A stretch of DNA of 64,000 nt from Rhynchosporium graminicola (GCA_900074885.1 FJUW01000053.1:132250-196249), one strand, 5' to 3'; counted from the first letter of the stretch, positions 1-12,109 are shown. Notes: generated from the sequence alone by a model not told the origin. Program-made: numbers and translations.

Positions 1-459
1 TGTTGCACAGAAGTTTCCTACAAAAATCGTATGTTAGACCTGAATTAAAAGTATGTTTGGAGAAGGGAACGCGAACGAGCTGGGTGTAGAACTTCGTGAG
101 GCGCGGTTGCCCTGCGTTGTTGAATACTAAGACGGCATTTATCATTGTCGCGATTGTGTTCCGTGATTTCTTCGTAGATATAAAGCAAATAAAGACGTGG
201 AGCTGGAATGGGGAAGCAGTTGTATATGATGAATGGCAAAAAGTGAGGCTGAATGTCGTGGAGAGGGCTGAGGACCAGGAACAAGCGAAATGTGGGGTAG
301 CTTGGAGCTCCTACCCAGCTCCAACCTTGATTTATCCAAGAGCTCCAACCACAACATTCATCATCTTCACCCCTCTTACGAACGTGCAATTCAATCAATC
401 AATCTTTGAATCACCACCGTTATACAAAACATCTGTTCTCCATTTCGCAAAACTTCAAG
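1..459 (+). promoter_or_regulatory. 5' flank of the frataxin gene
   Basis: Normal-composition DNA upstream of the frataxin start. No gene could be supported here: the open frames on both strands are short and have no recognisable family. A pyrimidine- and CA-rich stretch (about 395-459) leads directly to the ATG, as in many fungal 5' leaders. The frame upstream of position 460 stays open back to a TTG at 406, but there is no earlier ATG in it. No TATA box is obvious. Confidence 0.4.
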
Positions 460-1191
460 ATGGTCCGCCCAAACACCATCCTCAAGCTCTCGAAGCTCGT
501 TCGTCCAGCTGTACGAACAAACAATCCTCTCTTCGCATCTTCAATCACAATGACTCCTATCAACCATAGCCGGCAATCACTCTCAATATTCCCTTCCCAA
601 CGACCTCGAGCCTTCTCCACGTCTTTCCCAGCATTCAAAGGCCTCTCCCCAGAATCCGCAGACCCAAAACCCAAAGAATCAGAACCCGAAGCCTACGAAC
701 CATCATCCGCCTCGGCGCCAGCGGAGATCAGTAACGAGGAGTATCATGAATTGTCGGATAAATACTTGAATGGTGTTATAGAGAAGTTGGAGCAGTTACA
801 GGAGGAGAGGGAGGAGGTGGATGTTGAGTATAGTGTTAGTACTTCCCTATCTGCCTTAGTGCAGCTTGATGTCTTCCAGCTCTTTTGACCGGAAGTCTCC
901 TTTTGTTATAGTATCCTGCTGACACGAACGCAGGCTGGGGTCCTCACTCTGGCTTTTCCCCCAAACGGTACCTACGTACTCAACAAACAACCCCCCAATA
1001 AGCAGATCTGGCTGTCCTCCCCTCTCACTGGACCAAAGAGGTATGACTATGTTATGTTAAGCGAAGGTCAGGATGCTAAACAGGGAACTGGACGAGGGGA
1101 GTGGGTGTATTTGAGAGACGGGAGTTCGTTGACGGATCTATTGGAGAAGGAGCTGGGAATTACTGTTCGAGAGGTTATTGGGCACGAATGA
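460..1191 (+). CDS. YFH1: Mitochondrial frataxin (CyaY/Yfh1 family), two exons
   Basis: Frataxin binds iron in the mitochondrial matrix and assists iron-sulfur cluster assembly on the Isu scaffold. Exons 460-834 and 934-1191 give 210 residues, a usual length for a fungal frataxin precursor. The N-terminus ([16 protein letters not shown]) is basic with no acidic residues, and RAFSTS near residue 58 resembles a matrix-protease cleavage region, so it has a mitochondrial presequence. Residues about 90-118 form the acidic first helix ([18 protein letters not shown]). Exon 2 carries the core beta-sheet signature [19 protein letters not shown] followed by GPKRYDYV, the family's most conserved part. 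The intron is phase 0. ATG at 460 was chosen because it has A at -3 and starts the presequence; the frame upstream offers only a TTG. The reading frame is intact, unlike the transposon frames to the right. Confidence 0.94.
835..933 (+). other. Spliceosomal intron of the frataxin gene
   Basis: 99-nt intron from GTTAGT to ACGCAG with a GCTGAC branch-site match about 13 nt before the acceptor. Removing it joins VDVEYS to AGVLTLAF in frame, which restores the continuous frataxin fold. Confidence 0.9.
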
Positions 1192-2535
1192 GCTGAGGAA
1201 GAGTGAAAATAGGACGGCCGAAAAGGAAGATGTATGAGTAAAGGATTTGCGAGGGTAGAATTGGGGATTGAGCCGGCATAATAGGAGTTTAGCGGGCTTA
1301 CTTTCTGTTTCATTATTCTTACAACCATTCTGACAACAAATGATAATCGTTGGTTTCGCCTCTCCCCTGGACCCACAAGCTCTCTAACCCCCGACTAGTA
1401 GTCGGTGGAAGTGATGATTCGATATTGCTGTAGAATTGGACGAAAGAGGAGGTTTGATTGTGGTATGTACTATACTCGTACAATTCAACGAACAATCTAG
1501 AGGATATATACACGTGATTGATATACAGCAAGTATTTCTTGAACTTACTAGGTTACGCACCCTTGTTTCTTTGATGGAAGAAGGGAAGTTCTCGATGTTT
1601 TTCGCTATGTAGGTAGAAGGCAGAATATTTCCTAGAAGCTGAGGTGGGATATACCTGTGACTAGGCGGCTTTTGTGAGACTGAGCATAATAAGAAGTTGT
1701 TTCTTGCATTAGTTTTACACTATCCGATATATAGTGGAATTTCCATCCTGAAAATGCAAATGAAGATAAAACTGAAAATCGTAACGACATGAACGTGTCC
1801 TGGCCTTGTCTGCCTTTTCCCTCCTGTTCAAATTGAACCTGTTCGCTTCCTTGTTTTCGGTTTTTTTCTTCTTCGGCATATACACATCCTCGTTTAGTTG
1901 TTGCTAGTCGACTAGTCAATCAAGGTCTGCAAACATTCCAAATCTACTCTACCTCTCTACTATCTCTCCGGTCTTCTCCCATTCTAGATCCAATATTCCC
2001 TCCACGTTGATCGTTTTGAGAAGTTTAAATTCTAGGTATTCTTACCTCTGTCATATAAACAGCTATGGCTAGCTAGCTAGTTTCCTTACCTCTAATCTCA
2101 ACCCATTCAATCGAAATAATCAACCTTTGAGGTAGGAGTAGATGGAAGAAAGGATGTAAAGGATGCCCCAAAAAGTGTCAGTGTTAGAAGTCGAGGACCT
2201 AGAATAGGATAGGATAGGATAAATAAACGTTCTGGTACCTAGGTAGACTACCGTAGGTAACAAATCATAGAACAAAATTAAGAAGCTAAGCTAGAAGCGG
2301 GTTATCCCTTGTTTTGAGAGAGGCTGAGCGTTAGAATAGCTAGTATTCAAGTCTCAGAGGTGAGGAGGAATAGAAATACTGGCTTGGCTGTCGCAGGGAA
2401 GGAATGATGAAGACGAGGTAAAGCTGAAGGAGCATGCTGATTTCATCTTTTGGGATAGGTAGCAGACAAGATCTTCTCCGTGCCGACCCTTCGCAAGCTC
2501 CGGGGTCACGGGACCTTGCTTCGCGCAGTCGCTAG
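1192..2535. other. Intergenic DNA, no supported gene
   Basis: The 3' flank of frataxin plus unassigned normal-composition DNA. Short open frames exist on the minus strand (1068-1376, 1319-1531, 1632-1919), but they have low-complexity translations, overlap each other and match no family I know. A short run of AGGAT repeats lies at about 2203-2220. The composition changes sharply to AT-rich at about 2537. Confidence 0.5.
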
Positions 2536-2660
2536 TGAATTTATAATAGTATACTTCTATTATTAATAATAAGTTATAAATAAAAAGTATTTAAGGTTAT
2601 AATAATAGTAGTTTTTAAGTTATAAATTATATTAAATTTCTATATAAAGAATAATAATCT
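2536..2660. other. Left edge of the AT-rich transposon block
   Basis: A run of almost pure A/T (TAATAATA-type) starts abruptly after the GC-rich sequence ending CGCAGTCGC. It marks the boundary between host DNA and the RIP-affected block. No coding frame is visible. Confidence 0.5.
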
Positions 2661-2875
2661 GCGTGTCGGTGATTCTGCATCAGGAAACCAGGATTTCCTG
2701 AATAGGGAATCTCTCGCCTAAACGCCTAGCTGCTCTAGCGCTCATGCTGCTCTGAGACGGCCGGATTAAGTGGTCACGACTCCTGCTGGTTCCCTGGGAG
2801 ACCCACTAGGTGTATAAATACAGTGCTATTTCTAACCTCACATTTCCTCAATTTCAACTCTAACGTATCGGCCAT

Positions 2876-3165
2876 ATGTACCCTCGCCGTCAGACCTTCA
2901 CGATCACGAGCCCCTATCACCTGCACTACGCCTAAATTTCCTTCACTAGGCCAGGCCTGCGCTCTGATTAGCTAGTGCCTATTCGAAATATCCCTTAACG
3001 TGCTCTCGCCGGCGTTACTATCAAGATTCTGCCTTATACTATCTCTACTCTGACCCAGATCGCTTCGGAGTTGCTGACGCTCTGCTACGCGTATATAGCT
3101 GCGATAATACTTCTTATTTCCGAGAATAGATCTATAATAGATAATAGTAAGCTACGCTTCGTGAG
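2876..3165 (+). pseudogene. Unrecognised RIP-damaged coding frame cut by element A1
   Basis: A single reading frame starts at the ATG at 2876 (MYPRRQTFTITSPYHLHY) and runs to the A1 insertion at 3166 with only three stop codons (two TAA, one TAG), the changes RIP makes from Gln or Trp codons. A TATA-like TGTATAAATA lies about 60 bp upstream of the ATG. I do not recognise the product. It could be the start of a retroelement ORF or of a host gene. Sequence beyond A1 (from 9737) may continue it, but the frame could not be followed convincingly. Confidence 0.35.
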
Positions 3166-4630
3166 TATAACGGGTTGCACCCGGGATGGATGCTCGACGC
3201 TTAGTATCTCGCTGACTGCTACTGCTAAGGCACCAGTAGTAGTAATACCGTATCCTCTCCTTTTCTATTAAGGAAGAATTCTCCTCTGCTCTTTAGCTAA
3301 TTCTTCCTATTAATTAAAAATACTATTTATACTATATACTTTATATTCGCCCTATGATATTAGAATTAGCTTGCAAAATAAAGTAAAGTAAAGTAAAGTA
3401 AAGGATTAACGTCGAGAGTCTTATAACTAATTCAAATTTTTAAATAGATTTATAATATACTTAATAGGCCGAGTCAGCTACTTAACGCGAAGCCTAGCTA
3501 CTATCGATTATAGAGGTTCTCTAAAAGTAAGTAGAGGATCTCTAAATATAACTGGAAATACTAGTAGTAATAATAGGAAAGATATATTAAGTCCTCTCTT
3601 CCTTTAATAAGTTCTCTAGTCGATCGAAGGAGTAGGATATATAATTAATAGTAATAGAATCGAAGCTTAGGATTAATAGGAGTACGATTAGTAATAGAGA
3701 GGCTTAGACCTTTTTTTATCTATATTTCCCTCTCTCTTAAGGTTTAAAAGTTAGTACTTCCCTATATATAAAAAGTAGAAACGAATAGAAACTAGGACCC
3801 CCTCGAGCTAGTCTATTACCTTAGTAAGATTTTGTAACGATATAAGACTTAAGGCGGTATATAAGTAAGAATAAACGAGTAGGGAGGCTAAGAGCGATCT
3901 TATATAGTCTACTACGAAGGAAACAAAAAGATAAGGAAGGAAGAAGAAGAGAGATAGAGTATAAGGCACCTTATATATATATACCGGTACTAGTCCGATA
4001 CTATACCGGGTCGGATACTAGTTCTGCCGGGATACCTATGAACTTAAGCCCTATTATCTATCCTTCTTCTTATATGATATTTAGGTAAGCTATTATTATA
4101 TTACCCCTCCCCTAAGAAGAGCTTAACCCTAAGCTCGGAAAGTTATAGTTTATACTAGAATTAGTCTTTATTATAACTATTTTCGTCGATATTCGCGTAA
4201 TAAGCGCTAGCCGCTCTTTAGTAGTAGTAAATTCTTTATCAGGTTCTGACTAGTTATATCGCTGTAATAGTGCTATATTAGTTATAGCTTCTAAATCGGG
4301 CGGTAAGCGGTATTTGCTTTATCTATTTATAGTAGAAGTCGAGATTAAGTAGGGCGTAGGGTATATAAAGGAAGGGGTTTATTAATATTAAAGCCTTTCC
4401 TTTTTAATCGCGATAACTACTTTAACTTATAAGTTTACTCTCCCTAGACTACGATATAGCTCCTAGAGTAGGTATCGTTACTAACTACTATAGTAGTCTA
4501 CTGCAATCTTATATATTAATTGACTTAATTAACTCTTCTCTTAATATAAGTAAGTTTCCTATCTTAGTTTTAGGGATAGTCCTTAAGTGTAGTATAAGGG
4601 TTTCACGGATCTATAATACTAACTCCTATA

Positions 4631-5043
4631 GTGCCTTTACTAGTTCCTGCTAGTACTCTTTCAGTAGCGTATTATATATATTACTTACGATATATTCGCG
4701 CTTTCCTTAAGATAAAGTATAATAATACTCCTGTTTTAGAACTCCTATGCTCGTTTAATAAGCTTAACTCTAAGCTTTATAAGTATTATTCGGCGTTAAA
4801 AAACAGTTATAAGTATATAAGTTACTTGAACTTAAACGTAGTTATATATACTAACGCGTTATAGTTACTTAACTATATTAATATAGAGTATACTATTTTA
4901 TCTAGTTTACTTCCTAGTAGCGAAGCTAAGGACGCGGAGCTAAATCGGGGTAGTATTATAGCTACTTATAAGGCTATTAATCGGATCTATTATCTCGCGA
5001 AATCTACTACTCCTACTATTATATTAGAGATTACTACTATATA
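4631..5043 (+). other. Plus-strand open frame between B1's 3' LTR and the N
   Basis: Opposite to B1 pol there is a comparatively open plus-strand frame: 77 codons to 4864, then about 60 more codons after one stop (SSLLPSSEAKDAELNRG, IIATYKAINRIYYLAKS). I do not recognise it. Because the 1.4 kb between the left LTR and the N at 5557 does not continue B1 pol, it may belong to a different element joined by misassembly, or be an antisense accessory ORF. Chance openness cannot be excluded. Confidence 0.3.
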
Positions 5044-5557
5044 ATTAGTAGAGACTTAAGCTTTAAGGCGTTCTATAGAGAAAGTGTTTAAGGAGTTAGA
5101 GTTTATTAAAGTAGTAAGTTACGATCTTAAACCCTTAGATACTAGTATAATACTAACACGATATAGGATTTAGATCTTCTAACGGTCGATTCGGCGGAGT
5201 CTAGGTTAATAGCTGAAATAGCGTTAAAGCAGATAAAGGAATTAAATAGTATTATATAGGAATTTGCGAAGAAAGCTATATTTAAGGCTACGATATCTAA
5301 TACTAGAGGAAAGAGGAATTTGCTTTTTAGTTCAGAGATAGCGTTAGATCTAGATACTCCCGGACTCTCTCTAAAGAAGAAAGCCCGTAGGATTAGCTAT
5401 TATACTTAGTCTACTACTAGGGCTACGTTAGCAGATTTAGGTAAGGAGTTAGATATAGTAGTTCTGGTTCTAGATATTCTAGATTTACTAGAAGCTCCGG
5501 AGAACTTAGGAGAGAAAGCTAGTAAAGTAGAGATAGTTAAAGAAGTAGAGTTTTAAN

Positions 5558-8500
5558 CGGATATCTAGTTTAGTAAAGATTACTACTTTAGATATACGAG
5601 TTAAGAGCTTATCGATCCTAAGTATTAGGTATAAATCCTTTCGAGTGATCGTATTAAGCTTACGATAGTTAATATAGAAGCGTAATCCTCTATCGGCCTT
5701 TTTAATAAATAGTATAAGTAATATAAAGGGACTTTAGCTAGATTCGATAAATCCCTTATCTAAGTTCTTTATAAGATACTCCTTAGTTACTTATAATTTA
5801 TTCGTAGATTATTAATATAAGAGCGAATATATATTAAGTAATAGTTCTTCTAGAATAATTTTATAATTATATAAGCGATATAGCAGAAGAATATTAGAAT
5901 CCCGCTTAGAAAAAGCTTCCTTAAGGATATAGTATTATTCTAGTAGCTTTTCGGCTACGAGTCGTTCAGTATCAGGATCCTTAAGAGAGTCGCTATTTAG
6001 ATAGTCTTATAAGAGGTAGTCTATCTCGTAGATACTAGTAAAGAATAATTCAGAACCTTTATGTTTTATATTAAAGTAAAAAGCTATAATACTAATTTAA
6101 TAAATTAGAACCGGTTTCTAGATCCTCGGAAGTTAAGAAGAGCACTTATAGTAAGGTTTCGGCGCAGGTACCTTTCTCGATGAATTCGGAGCGGAAAGAG
6201 GTTCGGATTCCTTAGCGATAAGCGGAAATAAGTTAAAGAGTAAGGATAATACGTTAATATACTATATCGCTACTGTTTAGTATAATCAGCGTTAGTCTAG
6301 CTAGTTTATAGCTAAGTCCCGCGCGTTAGCGTCGATTTAGTAAGATCGATTAATACTAGGTTTATAAGGCAGTAGAGTTATAATTATCTCCTTATCGTAT
6401 CAGAAGGTAGCTAAATAGCGTTCCGACTATAGTAGCTTATAGTAGAGCGTATCTAGCTTAACCTGAAATCGTCGTATCTATTTAATACTAATAATTATAT
6501 CTTACTATCCCAAATCGAGAAGAACAAAAGGGTAGTTATAAATACGCCTACTATTAATAGAAAAGTATAAACGTATAAAATAAGTAATATAAGTTCTAAT
6601 AGACTATTAGAAACTACGTATTAGAATAGAATAAGGCAGTAGCTCGATTTTGATACTAAGGGCCCCTAATAGTCGTCCGGTAAGAGTACGATTAATAAAC
6701 AGATAACTATTCGCTCTAGTATCGATCAGGCTATTTATAGAGACTCCTAGCCCGTTTATATTAACTATAATCAGGTATATAAATTACTTACCTCCTATTA
6801 GGGAGTTAAGGTCTAGATTAGAGAGATCATACCTACGTAGACCTAGGAAGGAGTTTTTACTTAGGCCTTATTATTTCCCTCTAGTATTAGTCTAGATTCA
6901 GAGAGTATATCTTCTACTACTTCCTTAGTTACTTAATCCTCTTCCGGAAATTCGTTAATTAATTAAACCTTAGGCGGGTTAGGGCAGTCTAGCTTAATAT
7001 AACCGAGCTATCTATAACTATAATACCTAAGGGGTTCTCCGGTCGAGGTAGCAGGGCGTTTTAGCGCGGAGGGAGTACTAGCCCGTACCGGGGTAGAAAT
7101 ATATACGTATAGTATAAGAGTAATTTATCGAGGAGCTAAGCTTAAGGACCGGTAAGAGGTAGAACTAGTAGTAATCGTAGTAGTAATAGTAAGCTTATAG
7201 TATTATACCTAGGTAGTAGCTTTCTTAGGATAGGTACGTTCTGAGTTATAGCGACACTTAGTATCAAAAGAAAGTAAAGATCTAACTATAGAAGCGTAAT
7301 CCTTATTCTATATTAGTTTAATAATAAAAGTTAAAGCGCGTAAAGATAGTATAATCTTATCTTATATATAGAAGAACTACTCCTTCTTTTTAACCTTACC
7401 TTAGATAGTAGCGCTTTGAAATTAACTACGAAACTCGGCGAAAGTCTCGCGTATATAGCCGGGTTATTATATTTCTAAGCAGTAGAAAGCGTTATAGTAG
7501 TTATCTTCCTCTAAACTAGTAAGAAAGTTCTCCTCTAATAAGGAGATTATTTTATTACTAGTTTTAAACTCGTCGGCGAAATACTAAAGCGTAAGATACT
7601 CTTTAGCTAATCTAGTAACTAGCCCCTATACGAGAACGCGCCGGGAGAAGTCCGTAAGGTAGTAGTTAGAATTTATAGCTAGCAAGTCTCGTATCGATAC
7701 TCTCTATTAGAGGAAGGTAGGGTCCGATCTATTATCTAGAGGCAGGATCTTCTTAGTAAGATAAGATTTCCTAGGGCGTGACTCTACCGATTCGGCGCCG
7801 GGAGAAAGAGATAGTTTATTAGGAATAGTATCCTCTCTCTTAGTGCTACGTATCGGAATAGAGTTTATTAGGTTATTAAACTCCGCTATACGTAGAGATT
7901 ATAATATTAGTTCTAGTAGGAGAGTCGAAGATAAGCGAGGGACCCCTATAAGGAACCTATCTTATACAGAGATTAGTCTATCTATAGTATCTTCTAGAGA
8001 GTTATTCTTTTCCTCTTAGTCCGCTAATCGTTATAAGAGGGAATAAATCAGGTTCGAGTCACCTGCGGTAGTAGGAATACTTAGCGATTATACTCCTAGT
8101 GAATTTCGCTTTTATTTTCTTTTCCCTCTTAGTTAGTACTTCCTTAATAAGGTATTAACGTTCTCTAGGGCAAGAGATATTTAGAGTAAGGAAGAGTATA
8201 ATAAATTAGGTTCGGAGGTAGAGCAGGGAGGATCACGTTAGGTTCCCCTAGAACTAGAGGGGTCTCTAGTTTATTAGTTAAGAGCTATAATAGTAGCTTA
8301 AAAAAGGGGTATATCAGGGCTATTTCGGCGGCGATACGTAGAGGTTAAAGTTCCGAGGTATTTATTATACCTTCTTCAAAATCTATCTATAATTCCTTTA
8401 TACTAAGGGGGTTATTAAAGGAGCGTTAGCGAAGACCTCCTCTATTATACTATTTACGATAAGCTAAATAAAACCCTGATTTATAGTTATCCGAGAGATC

Positions 8501-8590
8501 TCTAGTATCTCGGCTATATACAAGTAGTTATCGAATAACTAACTCAATAGTAAGATATTATAGTAGGCTATCTCCGGCTATCTTAATCTT
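5558..8590 (-). pseudogene. B1 gag-protease-RT remnant
   Basis: Read right to left: a Gag region (about 7.2-8.5 kb); a zinc knuckle near 6975-7035, whose cysteines now read Tyr (SYR..LGYIKLDCPNPPK); a retropepsin motif near 6650-6720 (DTRANSYLFINRTL, with the usual Gly of DSGA replaced); then the N-terminal part of reverse transcriptase at 5558-5900, with LDKGFIES, FIKKADRGLRFYI and YRKLNTITRK. Translation reaches TKLDIR, a conserved RT block, at 5558 and then meets the N. Stops are almost all TAA or TAG. The gene is dead. Confidence 0.75.
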
Positions 8591-8872
8591 TTTATTTAAT
8601 ATAACGATATAAGACTCTAAGTAGTATATAAGTAAGAATAAACGAGTAAGGAGGCTAAGAGCGATCTTATATAGTCTACTATAAAGGAAACAAAAAGATA
8701 AGGAAGGAAGAAGAAGAGAGATAGAGTGCAAGGCACCTTATATATATATACCGGTACTAGTCCGATACTATACCGGGTCGGATACTAGTTCTGCCGGGAT
8801 ACCTATGAACTTAGGCCCTGTTATCTATCCTTCTTCTCATATGATATTCAGGTGAGCTGTCGTCACAGATTT

Positions 8873-9530
8873 ATAACGATCCGAATAAGGTTAAGAAAGT
8901 AAGATAAAAGTTAATTAAGTTCTAATAAGGAATAATAGTAATAGTAGTATACTTATTATAATTCGAACGAGCGCTCTTCTAAGCTAAAGCGGACTCTTAG
9001 CTAGATAATACGAAGATAACTACCTTAGTAGGTAGTTTAAATAAATATACTAGATAATAGGTCGACGAGCAGATAGTTCTACTAATAACTTACGAAGATT
9101 TCTTATGATTACTCTTATCTTTAGGGAATTAATTCGGCCTAGTATATATAAATAGTAATAGTAATAGTAATAGTTCGAGCAGTAGAACTACCTATGAAAA
9201 GGATAATATAATAGACTAGGAAACCGGTTATATAGTAGCTGCGAAAGTAGTACTAGTCTCCCGCGAGAAACGTTAGAAATAGAGAGATATAGGAAAATAC
9301 GTAAGGTATAGCTCTAATAAGTATTAGATAAGCTAATATTACTACTAAGCTTTATATAATCGATTATTATTAGTATCCTCTAACTCTTCTGCGGAGTAAG
9401 ATTATACGAAGGGAAAGGCAGTAGTTCGCGTGAGTACTATAAGGATATCGAATATAGTAAGGCCGAGTAAGCTTTTACTTCGAGATAATAGCTATAGAAT
9501 AATTTTTAGAGGGGGATTAGTTTAAAAGGG
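8873..9530 (+). pseudogene. gag frame of A1, right part (RIP-damaged)
   Basis: The plus-strand frame right of the B1 insertion resembles a retrotransposon Gag capsid domain: a NDPNKVKK segment, then FERALF, ITTLVGSLNKYTR and LLSLGN, with Gln and Trp positions turned to stops. The left part of the same gag lies at about 3400-3832. B1 sits inside it, and removing B1 with one GATTT copy brings the two parts together in frame. No enzymatic domains follow before the purine tract and 3' LTR. Confidence 0.6.
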
Positions 9531-9736
9531 GCGGTAATATAATAAGTTATACCCGGGATAGATACTCGACGCTTAGTATCTCGCTAACTACTACTACTAA
9601 AGTACTAGTAGTAGTAGTACTATATCCTCTTCTTTTCTATTAAGGAAGAATTCTCCTCCGCTCTTCAGCTAATTCTTCTTATTAATTAAAGATACTGTTT
9701 ACACTATACACTTTGCACTCGCCCCGTGATAGTAAG

Positions 9737-10467
9737 CATAAGTATTCTTCCCTATTACCGCCTCCTCTTACGAAGTTGCCTGAGTAGCTAGTATCTACTA
9801 GGCCTCGCTACTTATCAGGAGTCAGGAGTACCTTAAGGAGGAAGGGGAGGGCTTAAGATAGAGGATACTTTCAGTATAGTAATCTCTTGCGAACGAAGAA
9901 ATCTAAGCTTAAGTAGAAGACGCGGCGATACCGGGAAGGAGAGCAGGCAGAGCGAGGCGGGCCAAATCAGCTACGCATAATTATCCAGGGGATTTTAAGA
10001 AGGGCTAGGATACCCCTTTATCTTCAGTATTTAGTAAATAATACTTAATTTAGAGACTCGAAGGATTTCAGAGTAATGAATTTATATATTAGTATCTGGG
10101 CCTAGCGTAAGTAATATATTAGGTAGCTTAGATAGTCTAGTAAGGCGTTATCTGCGCTAGCTTCGAGTAGGTCTTATAGAAGCAATACCCTTTCTTACTA
10201 GCTTAAATACTCTAGAGGAGGTATTAAGGGGCTTCTAATACTTAGTTCACCTACTTATACTATCGCGAATTACTTAAAGGGGTAAGACTTTCTAATTTAT
10301 AGAATGGAGCTATAGTATAATAACTTACGACCTACGTTAGTAACTCTCAGATATTATATATAAGAGACACTAGATAAAAATATACTAATACGAAGCAGAA
10401 TCTCGGAATAGACCTCTTATTAACCTATCGGTATTTCTAAGCTTTCTAGCGATTAAGATATTGATCT
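9737..10467. other. Unassigned RIP-affected DNA
   Basis: Sequence between A1 and the solo LTR. Some plus-strand stretches look coding (a basic segment around 9890-9960 with Arg/Lys clusters) but stops interrupt every frame and no family is recognisable. It may be the right half of the locus that A1 entered at 3166. Confidence 0.35.
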
Positions 10468-10661
10468 TATCAATAGGCGAGTATAAAGTATATAGTATAA
10501 ACAGTATCTTTAATTAATAGGAAGAATTAGCTAAAGAGCGGAGGAGAATTCTTCCTTAATAGAAAAGGAGAGGATACGGTACTACTACTACTAGTGCCTT
10601 AGTAGTAGCGGTCAGCGAGATACTAAGCGTCGAGTATCCATCCCGGGTGTAACCCGTTATA
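10468..10661 (-). mobile_element. Solo LTR of the A family
   Basis: 194 bp, the same length as the A1 LTRs, in the opposite orientation and homologous end to end, including the CCCGGG block and AGAATTCTTCCTT. No second LTR or internal sequence adjoins it, so it is a solo LTR from recombination. Flanks GATCT and CTTCT are not clear target duplications. Confidence 0.8.
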
Positions 10662-11057
10662 CTTCTTCCTACTTATTAAGAATCTATTTAATATATTAAT
10701 AGGATTTAGATAAGATTCATAGGGAACTCGCCGCCGTAGATACCTGCTTCGAATTTATTCCTATTAATAACTCTAATATTTCATGCGACTTACGTATTAC
10801 TTATCCTTAACGTATTATATCTAAAGTAATATATAAAGACCTATAGAAACTCTTTAGCTCTATACTAATTATATATTACCCGGGATTAAGTAGCTGCCTA
10901 AGTAGGATATCGGATAGTCTTAACGAATCTAGCCAGGAGAGATAAATAGCTAAGGTCTAGATAGCTCTTACGATATAAGCTCTTTAACTATTATAAGATA
11001 ATATAACTATCTTACCTATTCTCGAATCCAAAAGCCCTCCCTCTATAGGTTTTACTA
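10662..11057. other. Unassigned RIP-affected DNA left of T1
   Basis: AT-rich sequence with no recognisable frame. It should be contiguous with 15105-15490 once T1 is removed. Confidence 0.4.
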
Positions 11058-12077
11058 TACAGTTGGACCGCATCAAACACGACAAAAATAAGATTTAAGT
11101 ACTATAAATAATCTATCTAAACTAAAAGATGGGCCTGATTGCTAGCGTTCTATAAATATAGTTTTTAGCCTGATCGGGCTTAGCGTCGAGTTTAAAGATA
11201 TATATATATAAAGTCTTAATACTGCTAAAATATTTGAGAATTTATTTTTTATATATATATATTTATATAAGGCTATAATGAATATTTTAAAGAACTTTTT
11301 ACTTCTAAACTTAGAGAATAATATAACGTAACTTTTGATAAGAAAATAAATTTAATATTATTAGTAGATCTACTTTTCAATGTAAAAAGTCTTATTCTTT
11401 TATTCTTTAAAAAGATACTAAATATAATATCTTATATATAAAGCACTTTTATAACTGCTAAGCTAGCTACCGCAAATAAAACTAACTAACTAATTAACTA
11501 AGCTAAATCATCTACTTCTACGCTATTCCCTTCTGGGACTATATCAAATTCCTTTATCCACTTCTCTGATATAGACCTATAACCGCTTTGTTTCTTTACG
11601 CATTACGCAGCCTGTTTAACGCTAAGCCTTTTATAATAAGTATCTATAAAGCGAAAAGCTCTATTAATATACCTTCGTATAGTATCGATAGGGCAAGAAT
11701 TAAGCGAATTCAAGTATACTTCTTTCGCTTATAATAAGTAAGTAAGTAAATAAGTAAGTATATAAGTAAGTAAGTAAGTAACTTACCTCTAGGAAGCTAT
11801 TGTTCTATACTTATCGATAGAGATTCTTGCAATACGCCTAATACATCTCAATCGGGTTTAGCTCGCAGTGAAACTTCGGTAAAAAGAGATACACGTGCCC
11901 TCTAGCCTCTAAAAGCTCTTCTAAAGCACTCTTTTGCTTAAAGAAGTCTTTATAACTCGCTAAGATTCTCGCTAAACAATAAGTAGGCTTTACGCGAGGA
12001 GGCCAAGACGTAATAGGCGTACACTTCTTCTTAGTGTCACTAGCGCACTTCGCTATTATCTTCTTTGCTATAAGACA

Positions 12078-12109
<32 letters not shown>

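Larger units (their letters stand above)
3833..8867 (-). mobile_element. B1: Ty3/gypsy LTR retrotransposon nested in A1
   Basis: LTRs 3833-4100 and 8600-8867 are both 268 bp, starting TGTAACGATATAAG and ending near GTCACA. Target duplication GATTT is at 3828-3832 and 8868-8872. A purine tract read on the minus strand (4101-4115) lies next to the left LTR, so transcription ran right to left. Inside are gag, protease and the beginning of reverse transcriptase. The remainder of pol is missing: the frame stops at a single N at 5557. At 5.0 kb it is shorter than G1 (6.55 kb) or H1 without C (about 6.7 kb). Confidence 0.88.
3166..9731 (+). mobile_element. A1: gag-only LTR retrotransposon, interrupted by B1
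   Basis: LTRs 3166-3359 and 9538-9731 are both 194 bp and homologous along their whole length. Five-base target duplications flank it (GTGAG at 3161-3165, GTAAG at 9732-9736, one G-to-A change). A purine run, AAAAGGGGCGG, lies just before the 3' LTR and sets the plus orientation. Without the nested B1 the element is about 1.5 kb and encodes only a gag-like frame, with no protease, reverse transcriptase or integrase. It is therefore non-autonomous and was presumably mobilised in trans. Related copies are the solo LTR at 10468 and A2 at 37600. Confidence 0.88.

Noticed and set aside
96..569. 157-codon plus-strand frame overlapping the frataxin start
   Set aside because: It overlaps exon 1 in another frame, has no recognisable domain and is better explained as leader DNA.
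420..674. Minus-strand frame opposite frataxin exon 1
   Set aside because: Antisense shadow of a clear conserved gene.
1632..1919. 95-codon minus-strand frame with Glu/Gln-rich start
   Set aside because: No homology, no splice or promoter context, low complexity; not supported as a gene.
10463..10666. Target-site duplication for the solo A LTR
   Set aside because: GATCT and CTTCT differ at positions not explained by RIP.
11700..11790. TAAGTAAG repeats as a CRISPR or satellite array
   Set aside because: Simple tetranucleotide microsatellite within an intron; no spacers.
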